DNA from: Candidatus Aminicenantota bacterium
Lineage (GTDB): Bacteria; Acidobacteriota; Aminicenantia; Aminicenantales; Aminicenantaceae
DNA: 44,464 nucleotides
NCBI GenBank assembly: GCA_030612445.1
Contig: JAUWNW010000006.1
Span: forward strand, 1-44,464
Direction of reading: 5' to 3'
Part shown: one piece after another, positions 34,199 to 41,235 of the stretch
Numbering within the stretch: the stretch's first letter is position 1
Layout: every line of letters begins with the position of its first letter
Notes under the pieces: generated by a model
Told to the model about the DNA's origin: nothing
The model's input: the letters and a program-made list of their open reading frames with translations, nothing else
Databases searched by the model: none
Translations under genes and position numbers: made by a program

Positions 34199-34435
34199 AT
34201 GAAAATAAAAAAAGTTTTTTTAATAACTTGGAAAAAGATTTTATGGATATTTGCTGCCTGGGTTGCTGCTGTGCTTTTACATGGTTTTGTTTATGGATTG
34301 TTTAAAGGTTTTTTTGATAAACATGGGGGAGATGAGCCGTTTTTCTTTCTTATTGCTGTGATCGTGATCCCTCTCTATCTGCTTATTTGCTTAGTTTATA
34401 CGATAATCTATTTTTTTAAGAAAAAAAGCACATAA
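34199..34435 (+). CDS. Small two-helix membrane protein
   Basis: This 78-residue protein has hydrophobic segments at about 14-38 and 47-72, a basic N-terminus and a KKK tail. GGAGGGAGGTG lies just before the ATG, one of the strongest ribosome sites in the window. I do not recognise a family. It follows the sigma-factor stub, so it may have been the sigma factor's downstream partner. Its last 45 bases overlap the 3' end of the DUF1684 gene on the other strand. Confidence 0.55.
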   Translation: MKIKKVFLITWKKILWIFAAWVAAVLLHGFVYGLFKGFFDKHGGDEPFFFLIAVIVIPLYLLICLVYTIIYFFKKKST

Positions 34436-35362
34436 GAATAATAGATTATGCGGGTATTTTTTCTCTCCTGCTTCGATACGGATCTTGAGATAATTTTGCG
34501 GAGGGGGTAAAGGGCAGGTTGCATAAGGAGTAAATGCACAGGGAGGGTTATAGGCTCTATTAAAGTTTAAATCGACCTTTCCCTTATCCAAGAGTTTAGA
34601 TTCCATGAATCTTGAAGCTTCATAGGTATCTTTTCCGTTTGTTTCATCCTTAAAAATGAAAAAAAGTTTTTTTAAGTCTCCGCTGAATGCTTCTAGCTGG
34701 AATTCTTGGCCGTTGATTTTAAATTTAACATATCCGGGAGAGGACATCTGGCTTTTTGTACCGATTTCAGTGTCTAAAGTGATTTTTTTAGGATTAGAGT
34801 AAGGGATAAAATCTGCGACAATTTTGTATTTTTCTGAGGGAGGGAAAAAATCCAATTTTTGATAGTTTTTATAAGCACTTGTGTTGAGGTCCCTTAAACG
34901 GATGGCATATTTACCACTTCTTTTAATGACCCACATCCTTAAATCATTGAGAGCGATGATGTCGGGATTTCCTGAATCGTCTGTTTTAAGAATCTTATGA
35001 GTTATTACTACATCTTGTACTTTGAGATTCACTCCCGTTTGGGCAACAACGGTTATTATCCCTTTATTAAAGATGAATTTTCCTGCTAATAATGGAGCGG
35101 AGTCTTGAGGGAATATGATTTTATTCGCAGGGCCGGTACCGAAACTGTTTTCTCCTTCTTTGAGCCAGTAAAGTCCAGTAATAGTCAGCCAGCTTTCCAG
35201 GGAACGCATCTGTTTATCCCGCTTTTCCCGCCACTTCATTTCTTCTTTGATAAAGCTTTTATTATCATTTTTAGAAAAAGTTGTGGCTATGCCCGGTTTT
35301 ATCCATCCTAATAATAGGGAAAATAGAAGTAATGCCAGCAATAGCTGTAACTTGTTTTTCAT
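34391..35362 (-). CDS. Secreted DUF1684 family protein
   Basis: This 323-residue protein has an N-terminal signal or anchor (LLLALLLFSLLLGW). The DUF1684 pattern is clear: WREKRDKQMRSLESWLTITG near the start and FNRAYNPPCAFTPYATCPLP near residue 275. The function of the family is unknown. The last 20 residues, after AGEKKYPHN, are hydrophobic and atypical, and overlap the small membrane gene on the opposite strand, so this 3' end may have been altered. Confidence 0.85.
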   Translation of the reverse strand: MKNKLQLLLALLLFSLLLGWIKPGIATTFSKNDNKSFIKEEMKWREKRDKQMRSLESWLTITGLYWLKEGENSFGTGPANKIIFPQDSAPLLAGKFIFNKGIITVVAQTGVNLKVQDVVITHKILKTDDSGNPDIIALNDLRMWVIKRSGKYAIRLRDLNTSAYKNYQKLDFFPPSEKYKIVADFIPYSNPKKITLDTEIGTKSQMSSPGYVKFKINGQEFQLEAFSGDLKKLFFIFKDETNGKDTYEASRFMESKLLDKGKVDLNFNRAYNPPCAFTPYATCPLPPPQNYLKIRIEAGEKKYPHNLLFLCAFFLKKIDYRIN

Positions 35363-35507
35363 TGTAGGGACCTTTTGTGTAATCTATAAGTTTATATATT
35401 CTATAGTAAAGATAAAGATTGTCAACAAGTTTGCAGCGGTCAGGCCTTTTTGCTTGCCTTTTCAATTATTCTTGTTAAAATATCCCTATAAGAGAGAGAG
35501 GTGCTAA

Positions 35508-36386
35508 ATGTCTATACTTTTTAAAAAAATACTCTGGGCTACGGATTTTTCAGACGAAGCTCAGGAAACATTTGTCTATGCGAAATCTTTTGCCAAAACT
35601 TTTAAGGCGGAACTGATAGCTATGCATGTTGTCCCGGATTTTTCCCCCGCACTCTACAGTACTGTCACCTCAGTCAAGGGCGACCTAATAAGAAGAGTGG
35701 AGCTGATTAAAACGGAAATGAAAAAACGCCTGGATGCTCTGGTAAAGGATAAAGAAGTTTCCTTCAAATCTGTAGTAAAAGAGGGAAGTGTCGCTAAGAA
35801 AATAATTGAAACTTCGGAAGAAGAGCAGGCCGATCTTATCGTCATGGGGAAAAAAGGATTGTCAGGTATTGAGAAACTGTTTTTAGGCAGTGTTGCCAAT
35901 CGGGTTTTGAGAAATTCTTCTGTGCCGATTCTCTTTCCTAGAAAGAAAGGGGGAGAGATAAAGTTTGATAAGATCCTGGTTCCCACTGATTTTTCTGAAC
36001 ATGAAGAAGTGGAGAGAGATTTCGCCTGGTACTTTGCAAAAGGCTTTGATTCCGAGCTGATGTTTTTGCATGTGCTGGAACTGCATGACCATGAATTCCC
36101 CCCCCGGGTCCTAGACGAGATGATGGCTGGCTTGGTAGAGAAACTGAGGCAGAGGAAAAAAAGAGAGGCTGAAGATATCAAAATTTCTGAAGATGTTACC
36201 AAGTCCTTTAATGCCGCTACAGGTATCGTCGATTATGCTGAGGCTGAAAATTTTGATCTTATTGTGATGTCTACCTGCGGTCCTGGAAAAATAGAACGGT
36301 TTTTCTTAGGCAGCACCACTGAAAAGGTGATATCTCACAGCGGGACTCCGATTTTAGCTATTCCTTCCTATCATTATAAAGACTAA
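35508..36386 (+). CDS. Tandem universal stress protein
   Basis: This 292-residue protein contains two Usp domains. Each carries the ATP-loop pattern G-x2-G-x9-G-S/T: GKKGLSGIEKLFLGSVANR in the first and GPGKIERFFLGSTTEK in the second, where the first glycine is shifted. Both domains start with the typical strand (KILWATDFSDEA, KILVPTDFSEHE). Usp proteins bind ATP and aid survival under energy or oxidative stress. GAGAGAGAGG precedes the ATG. It is a single gene converging with the BNR gene. Confidence 0.93.
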   Translation: MSILFKKILWATDFSDEAQETFVYAKSFAKTFKAELIAMHVVPDFSPALYSTVTSVKGDLIRRVELIKTEMKKRLDALVKDKEVSFKSVVKEGSVAKKIIETSEEEQADLIVMGKKGLSGIEKLFLGSVANRVLRNSSVPILFPRKKGGEIKFDKILVPTDFSEHEEVERDFAWYFAKGFDSELMFLHVLELHDHEFPPRVLDEMMAGLVEKLRQRKKREAEDIKISEDVTKSFNAATGIVDYAEAENFDLIVMSTCGPGKIERFFLGSTTEKVISHSGTPILAIPSYHYKD

Positions 36387-36569
36387 TTTGCTCCCTCAAA
36401 CTACATAAGTTGCAAAATCAATTATTTTTTTAAATTCCAGATAATAGTAGAATATTACTAAGGAATGGAATAACATTAAGCAGTTTTTTTATAAGTTCCT
36501 AGAATGAGAGAAGAATTATTTTGGGATAGGGATCCTGATTCCGCAAAGAAAACTCATCCTAATGGCTTA

Positions 36570-39269
36570 TTACTTTAAGTATCCCAGTTTTGCCGGATGG
36601 GGGCGGTCTACACGTATTTTGCCTTCCAGGACTTGAGCGTCCACCCCGATTCTGACCCTATAATCGCCAGGCTTAGCCAGGGATGATCCACGCGCGAAGA
36701 CGGACTTCTCCGCTGCCTGGGTGTCAAGAGATAGATCCCATTCCGCCAGATTGATCCCTGCATCTTGACTGCCGGTCAACTGCTTAACCGCTTTTCCCTC
36801 AGAGTCAAGGATCTCGATATTAACAGCCTGGCCTTCCTTTAGGTAATAATAGATCCGTGCCTTTTTCCGGGTTTCCAGAGCCCAATCGCCCTGGTAGTCC
36901 CGGCTTTGCGGAATAAGCGCTGGTCTGACCGGGAAAAGATGGGCTTTTTTCTCCATAACTTCACTGCTGAAATCCTGGAGCGGGGCGATGTCAAGGACAA
37001 AAGCGCTGCGTCCATGAGTGCCAATAATAAGCTCCCGGTCTCGAGGATGGAGCGCAATATCATGCACTGGTGTCATAGGCAGGTCATTGCACAACGAATT
37101 CCATGATTTGCCCCGGTCCCTGGAAACATATACACCGCCGTGATCTGTGCCTAAATAAAGCATGTTTTTATTTCCGGGATCTTCGCGGATAACATTGACG
37201 GATTCAGCGGGAAGGTTAGCGGTGATCGATTTCCAGTTAGAGCCAAAATCATCGGACTGAAAAACATAGGTGCTGAAGTCGTCGTCCCGGTACCCTGTCA
37301 AAGAAACAAACACAGTCGCTTCTTCAAAAGCGGAGGCCACGACCCGGCTGACCCATTTGGCGGGAAGGCCGTCTTTTATCAGGATCCACTGGGCGCCGCC
37401 GTCGCGGGTAACATACACATTGCCGTCGTCAGTTCCGGCATAGAGCAGGCCGGACTGAAGCGGTGATTCCGAGAGTGTAGTGATAGCTCCGAATGGGACA
37501 TTGCCCTGTTTTTCCGGCCCGGGCCGGGTGGACAGGTCTGGGCTTATACAGGTCCAATTATCTCCCTTATCCGTTGATTTGAACAGTTTGTTGGCTCCGT
37601 AATAAAGAGTGGAGGAGTTATAATGTGAGATCAAAAAAGGAGTCATCCAATTATAACGGAGATCAGGTTCGTCTTTTTTTGCCTTGGGTTGAATGTATTT
37701 CGTTGTTCCGGTTTGCATATTTTTCCGCTTTAGGGGGCCGAACTGCTGTTCATAATAGATTATCCCGGGAGTTTCAGGGTCCGCCAGGGTATAATAGGAA
37801 TCCCCTCCACCCCAAAGGTCGATCCAGATATGCTGCCAGGGATCTCGTATCCCGTCCTCAATCTCTTGGTTGCCAGGGCCGAAAAGGGCGGAATTATCTT
37901 GGGTGCCTCCGTAGATATTATACGGTTCTGCCATATCCAGGGAGATTGCGTAAAACTCGGCAGTCGGCATATTGTTGATATGCAGCCAGTTTTTGCCCCG
38001 GTCCCGGCTGATGAATAAGCCGCCATCATTACCAAGCAGTAGCCGGTCGGGATCTTTGGGATCGATCCAGAGGTCGTGCTGGTCCAGGTGAAGGGCCCGG
38101 GTGCTGTGATAGTAAAGATGGACCACAGTGCCATTGATCTGGTGAAAGGTCCGGCCGCCATCTTCCGAGACCATCAGATTAACACCCAAAACATATACTC
38201 TGTTCTCATCCTCGGGTGAAACCCTGATATCGCCGAAAGAATAATTTACTCCGGCAAATAAAGCACCGGAGTGCGTTTTATGCCAGGTCTCCCCCCGGTC
38301 GTCGGATCGGTATACCTCTCCTCCGATCTTCCTGTTGCGTCCCTTGGTTTTTATTGGCGTTTGATTATCAACCACTGCATATATTGTAGAAGGGACTGAA
38401 GGAGCTGCAGCCAGACCGATTCGGCCGATGTATTTCCCGGTAGGTAATCCTGCAGTTAGTCTATTCCAGGTAAGGCCCGCATCTGTAGTCTTATAGACGG
38501 CGCTGCCTTCTCCGTTTATAAGGTTATTCCAGGCTTTTCTGTCCCTTTCCCAAGCTGCGGCATAGAGGGTCCGGCTGTTGGCTGGGTCCATGACCACATC
38601 AACAACTCCGACTTTCTCAGATATATAGAGGCTCTTTTTCCAGGTAAGCCCCCCATCTGCAGTCTTATAGAGGCCTCTTTCCTTATTAAATGTATATTGA
38701 TGCCCCAGAGCAGCTACATAAACAATCTCGGGGTCTTCGGGGTCGATTACAATCCGGCCGATGTGGTGGGATTCATACAGCCCCATATTCTTCCAGGTCA
38801 GGCCTCCGTCTTCGGATTTAAATACCCCGGTTCCAGCGAATGAACTCCGGGCCATAAGACTTTCTCCTGTACCGGCCCAAACGATATCCGGATTAGATTT
38901 TGCAACTTCGATGTCGCCTATGGCAAAAGTGGACTCTTGTTCGAAAACCGGCCCCCAGGTAGTCCCGTGGTTTTCCGTTTTCCAGATGTTCCCGGCTCCG
39001 AAGCCTACATATATTGTGGCGGAGTTACCGGCAGAAGATGCTATAGTTTCAACCCGGCCGCCCTGAAATTTCGGGCCTACCGGCCGCCATTTCATGTTTT
39101 TGAAAGGAGAGCTTTGTCTCATTTTATTCTGCTTCTCCCAGGCGTGAAGCCGGTCTTCCGCTTTGGTAGCCTGACTGTTTTTCCTTAGGACCGCAAAATC
39201 GAATGTTCCGGAAAAAAGAAAGACAGAAAAGAAAATCCCAAACAAACCCAATACGTGTTTTTTATTCAA
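36570..39269 (-). CDS. Large secreted BNR/sortilin-like beta-propeller protein
   Basis: This 899-residue protein has an N-terminal export signal (LFGIFFSVFLFSG). I count eleven Asp-box (BNR) motifs of the S/T-x-D-x-G-x-T/N-W type, for example KSEDGGLTWKN, KTADGGLTWKK, VSRDRGKSWNS, which indicates one or two large beta-propellers as in VPS10/sortilin-type domains. The C-terminus has a small beta-sandwich-like segment. Such proteins are abundant in Acidobacteriota-related genomes, with unknown role, perhaps binding glycans or peptides. The start is TTG at 39269 with no clear ribosome site; no other start fits the signal peptide. Confidence 0.85.
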   Translation of the reverse strand: MNKKHVLGLFGIFFSVFLFSGTFDFAVLRKNSQATKAEDRLHAWEKQNKMRQSSPFKNMKWRPVGPKFQGGRVETIASSAGNSATIYVGFGAGNIWKTENHGTTWGPVFEQESTFAIGDIEVAKSNPDIVWAGTGESLMARSSFAGTGVFKSEDGGLTWKNMGLYESHHIGRIVIDPEDPEIVYVAALGHQYTFNKERGLYKTADGGLTWKKSLYISEKVGVVDVVMDPANSRTLYAAAWERDRKAWNNLINGEGSAVYKTTDAGLTWNRLTAGLPTGKYIGRIGLAAAPSVPSTIYAVVDNQTPIKTKGRNRKIGGEVYRSDDRGETWHKTHSGALFAGVNYSFGDIRVSPEDENRVYVLGVNLMVSEDGGRTFHQINGTVVHLYYHSTRALHLDQHDLWIDPKDPDRLLLGNDGGLFISRDRGKNWLHINNMPTAEFYAISLDMAEPYNIYGGTQDNSALFGPGNQEIEDGIRDPWQHIWIDLWGGGDSYYTLADPETPGIIYYEQQFGPLKRKNMQTGTTKYIQPKAKKDEPDLRYNWMTPFLISHYNSSTLYYGANKLFKSTDKGDNWTCISPDLSTRPGPEKQGNVPFGAITTLSESPLQSGLLYAGTDDGNVYVTRDGGAQWILIKDGLPAKWVSRVVASAFEEATVFVSLTGYRDDDFSTYVFQSDDFGSNWKSITANLPAESVNVIREDPGNKNMLYLGTDHGGVYVSRDRGKSWNSLCNDLPMTPVHDIALHPRDRELIIGTHGRSAFVLDIAPLQDFSSEVMEKKAHLFPVRPALIPQSRDYQGDWALETRKKARIYYYLKEGQAVNIEILDSEGKAVKQLTGSQDAGINLAEWDLSLDTQAAEKSVFARGSSLAKPGDYRVRIGVDAQVLEGKIRVDRPHPAKLGYLK

Positions 39270-39291
39270 TTTTTTTTATATCGCTTGGAAA

Positions 39292-39645
39292 TTACTCGAC
39301 TTTTAGGACTGTTTTGATGGCTTCTTCGAATGATTTTTTTGGCAATGCGCCCTGTGCCATCTGGGGTTTTCCATCTTTTGGGACGAATAAAAGACTTGGT
39401 ATACTCATTATTCCAAAAGCCTGAGCCAATTCCCCCTGATCTTCAGTGTTTACCTTGTAAATATCCAGTTTGCCCTCATAATCCTTAGCGAGTTCCTCTA
39501 GAACTGGGACTACAATTTTACACGGTGCGCACCAATCGGCGTAAAAATCTATAATACAAGGGTTATCGCCTTTAAATTTCAATTCTTTACCGTCTTCATA
39601 ATCAAAAACCTTTTGTTTGAAAGTTTCTTTGGTTAAGTGTTCCAT
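39292..39645 (-). CDS. trxA: Thioredoxin
   Basis: This 117-residue thioredoxin has the classic WCAPC active site (C39, C42), the DFYADWC strand and the cis-Pro loop SIPSLLFV. AAAGGAG is 8 bases before the ATG at 39645, so the longer frame from 39693 is rejected. It lies downstream of the FmdB-type gene, in one transcript from the promoter at 39915-39944. The pair faces a Cys-rich MarR regulator, which suggests thiol-stress control. Confidence 0.93.
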   Translation of the reverse strand: MEHLTKETFKQKVFDYEDGKELKFKGDNPCIIDFYADWCAPCKIVVPVLEELAKDYEGKLDIYKVNTEDQGELAQAFGIMSIPSLLFVPKDGKPQMAQGALPKKSFEEAIKTVLKVE

Positions 39646-39659
39646 GATATTTTTCTCCT

Positions 39660-39875
39660 TTAGAAACAAGTCGGGCATTTTCCTGTAGAACATGTCCCGG
39701 TAGCACAGCTTGAGTCATTCGTATATGCATTGCGCACACTGAATGAGCTTGTGACTTTTATTATGGATTTGCTTTTGCATTTAGGGCATTCCAAATCTGT
39801 TTTATCGGCTGTTACGCCGAAAAGAAGCTCAAATTCATTATTGCATTTTTGGCAATTGTACGAAAATATTGGCAT
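39660..39875 (-). CDS. FmdB-family zinc-ribbon protein
   Basis: This 71-residue protein has the FmdB zinc ribbon (C8, C11, C30, C33; start MPIFSYNCQKC). A second Cys-rich tail (CATGTCSTGKCPTC) has five cysteines in the last 15 residues. FmdB-type proteins are putative regulators with unclear roles. AAAGGAGC precedes the ATG. It is the first gene in the operon with thioredoxin, 14 bases upstream of the thioredoxin ATG. Confidence 0.88.
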   Translation of the reverse strand: MPIFSYNCQKCNNEFELLFGVTADKTDLECPKCKSKSIIKVTSSFSVRNAYTNDSSCATGTCSTGKCPTCF

Positions 39876-39893
39876 TTTGTGCTCCTTTCTCTA

Positions 39894-39944
39894 TTGACTA
39901 TCATTATTTTATGCATTATACTTGCTAATAGCAATAGTTGTCAA
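39894..39944. promoter_or_regulatory. Overlapping divergent promoters with a MarR-type operator
   Basis: Minus strand: TTGACA (39939-39944), 18-base spacer, TATAAT (39915-39920), driving fmdB-trxA. Plus strand: TTGACT (39894-39899), 17-base spacer, TATACT (39917-39922), driving the marR gene. The perfect inverted repeat TTGCTA-A-TAGCAA (39922-39934) lies in the spacer of the first and just after the -10 of the second, so one bound dimer could block both. Confidence 0.7.
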
Positions 39945-39955
39945 GGAGTATTTTT

Positions 39956-40369
39956 ATGAAAGAAAATAAAATAATAGATATCCTGGCAGATATTCAGAAT
40001 AAATGCAGGGCCAAAGAAGATGAGATCAGGGAGAGCCTGGGCTTGTCGCTGGCAGAATATAAAGCATTACTTTGTATTAAAATAGGTGAAAAGATCACTT
40101 GCCATGAGTTTTCAGAGAGGATGGGTTTATCCCTCTCCCGGGGAAGCAGGGTTATTGATAAACTTTTCCAGCAGGGATTTATCGACCGGCTGGATTGTAA
40201 CGCAGACAGGAGAAGTAAAAATATTATCCTGACTGAAAGCGGTAGAATGATTTGGAGAAAAATTGATAAAAACAGGCAGAAGTGCGAGGATAGACTTGCT
40301 GCCTCGTATTCCAGGGATAGATATAACGCCTTAAAAGATGAATTAAGATCATTAGCCCAAAAACTTTAG
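39956..40369 (+). CDS. MarR-family transcriptional regulator, Cys-rich
   Basis: This 137-residue winged-helix regulator has an HTH region (CHEFSERMGLSLSRGSRVIDKL) and the wing with CNADRRSKNI. It carries five cysteines (C17, C40, C49, C81, C110), unusual for MarR proteins and consistent with thiol-based sensing (inference). AAGGAG is 7 bases before the ATG at 39956. It is divergent from the FmdB-thioredoxin operon with overlapping promoters and a shared operator, so it likely regulates both directions. Confidence 0.87.
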   Translation: MKENKIIDILADIQNKCRAKEDEIRESLGLSLAEYKALLCIKIGEKITCHEFSERMGLSLSRGSRVIDKLFQQGFIDRLDCNADRRSKNIILTESGRMIWRKIDKNRQKCEDRLAASYSRDRYNALKDELRSLAQKL

Positions 40370-40388
40370 GAGAAGATATTAAGGATAT

Positions 40389-40417
40389 TTGACAATATAT
40401 TCTCTTGACTTTATATT
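40389..40417 (+). promoter_or_regulatory. Strong promoter giving a leaderless or near-leaderless transcript
   Basis: TTGACA (40389-40394) and TATATT (40412-40417) are exactly 17 bases apart. The predicted start of transcription is about 40424, within two bases of the ATG at 40426. Confidence 0.55.
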
Positions 40418-40425
40418 GTTTTGCA

Positions 40426-40632
40426 ATGAATTTGCAGATGAATCAAAAATATTTTTTTATTCTTTCCCCCTTTCTTTTTTTTCTGGCAGTTGTATTTCCA
40501 CCCCTCCTGCTTTTTCTACCGCTGTTGTTTTATTTCAGCCTGCATTTCTATTTCCGTTTTTGTTTTCCTTTAATCCACGTTAGAGTAAGAGATAAGCCTT
40601 TATCCGCTTTTCCCAGAAGCCCTCCTTTTTAA
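40426..40632 (+). CDS. Possible small hydrophobic membrane protein (leaderless)
   Basis: This 68-residue frame encodes a very hydrophobic, Phe/Pro/Leu-rich protein with about two membrane segments and a polar tail (RDKPLSAFPRSPPF). There is no ribosome site, but a consensus promoter ends 8 bases before the ATG, fitting a leaderless mRNA. The pyrimidine-rich DNA could also produce such a frame by chance. It lies 40 bases before the truncated SecA gene, so it may be the first gene of that transcript. Together with its promoter it fills the interval 40370-40672. Confidence 0.35.
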   Translation: MNLQMNQKYFFILSPFLFFLAVVFPPLLLFLPLLFYFSLHFYFRFCFPLIHVRVRDKPLSAFPRSPPF

Positions 40633-40672
40633 CCTTTTCTTAATTAAAATCCAAAAAAACAGGAGTCTAATT

Positions 40673-41113
40673 ATGGAGAAGGTGCATTCTAGAGCTCAAA
40701 GCAAAGCTAAAAAAAAACACCAGATTTTATCATTAAAACTTAAAAATAACTATTATAAACTACGGGGTTTTCCCCTGGAAATTGACCTTAAGCCTTATTT
40801 TAAAACCCTAAATGGAATAAACTCCCTTGACCTGCATTCTCTGGATGCCAAGTACTTAAAGAATAAAGCCGCTTGGCTAAAACAGCAGGCTGCAGAGGGT
40901 GTTCCTCTGGATGAATTGCTTAGGGAAGCCTATGCGCTGGTAAGAGAGGCCGCCCACCGCTGTATCGGTTTACAACCCTTTGATGTTCAGATCCTTGCCG
41001 GTATTGTGATGCACAAGGCAAAGATTGCCGAACTTCCTACAGGAGAAGGAAAAACATTGGCTGCGGTCTTTCCAGAGGGAAGGGTAAACAACCATCGTTC
41101 AGAAATATTATGA
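40673..41113 (+). pseudogene. Truncated SecA-like ATPase (N-terminal fragment)
   Basis: This 146-residue fragment matches the SecA DEAD motor start: LREAYALVREAAHRCIGLQPFDVQ, then Walker A PTGEGKT at 122-128. The homologous sequence ends at AAVFP, and 12 unrelated residues follow before the stop. SecA proteins are about 800 residues, so the motor is lost. The N-terminal extension before residue 55 differs from housekeeping SecA and suggests an accessory SecA-like protein. CAGGAG precedes the ATG. The breakpoint is near 41077. Confidence 0.82.
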
Positions 41114-41235
41114 GTGGTCCAAATTTAGTTGAAACGAAACAATGAATCTAATCCTGGTATTAACAAGTTAGGAAATAGCCTCAAAACGGACATTCCCTGA
41201 TATAATTTGCCTAATAAATAGATAACTAAAAATAT

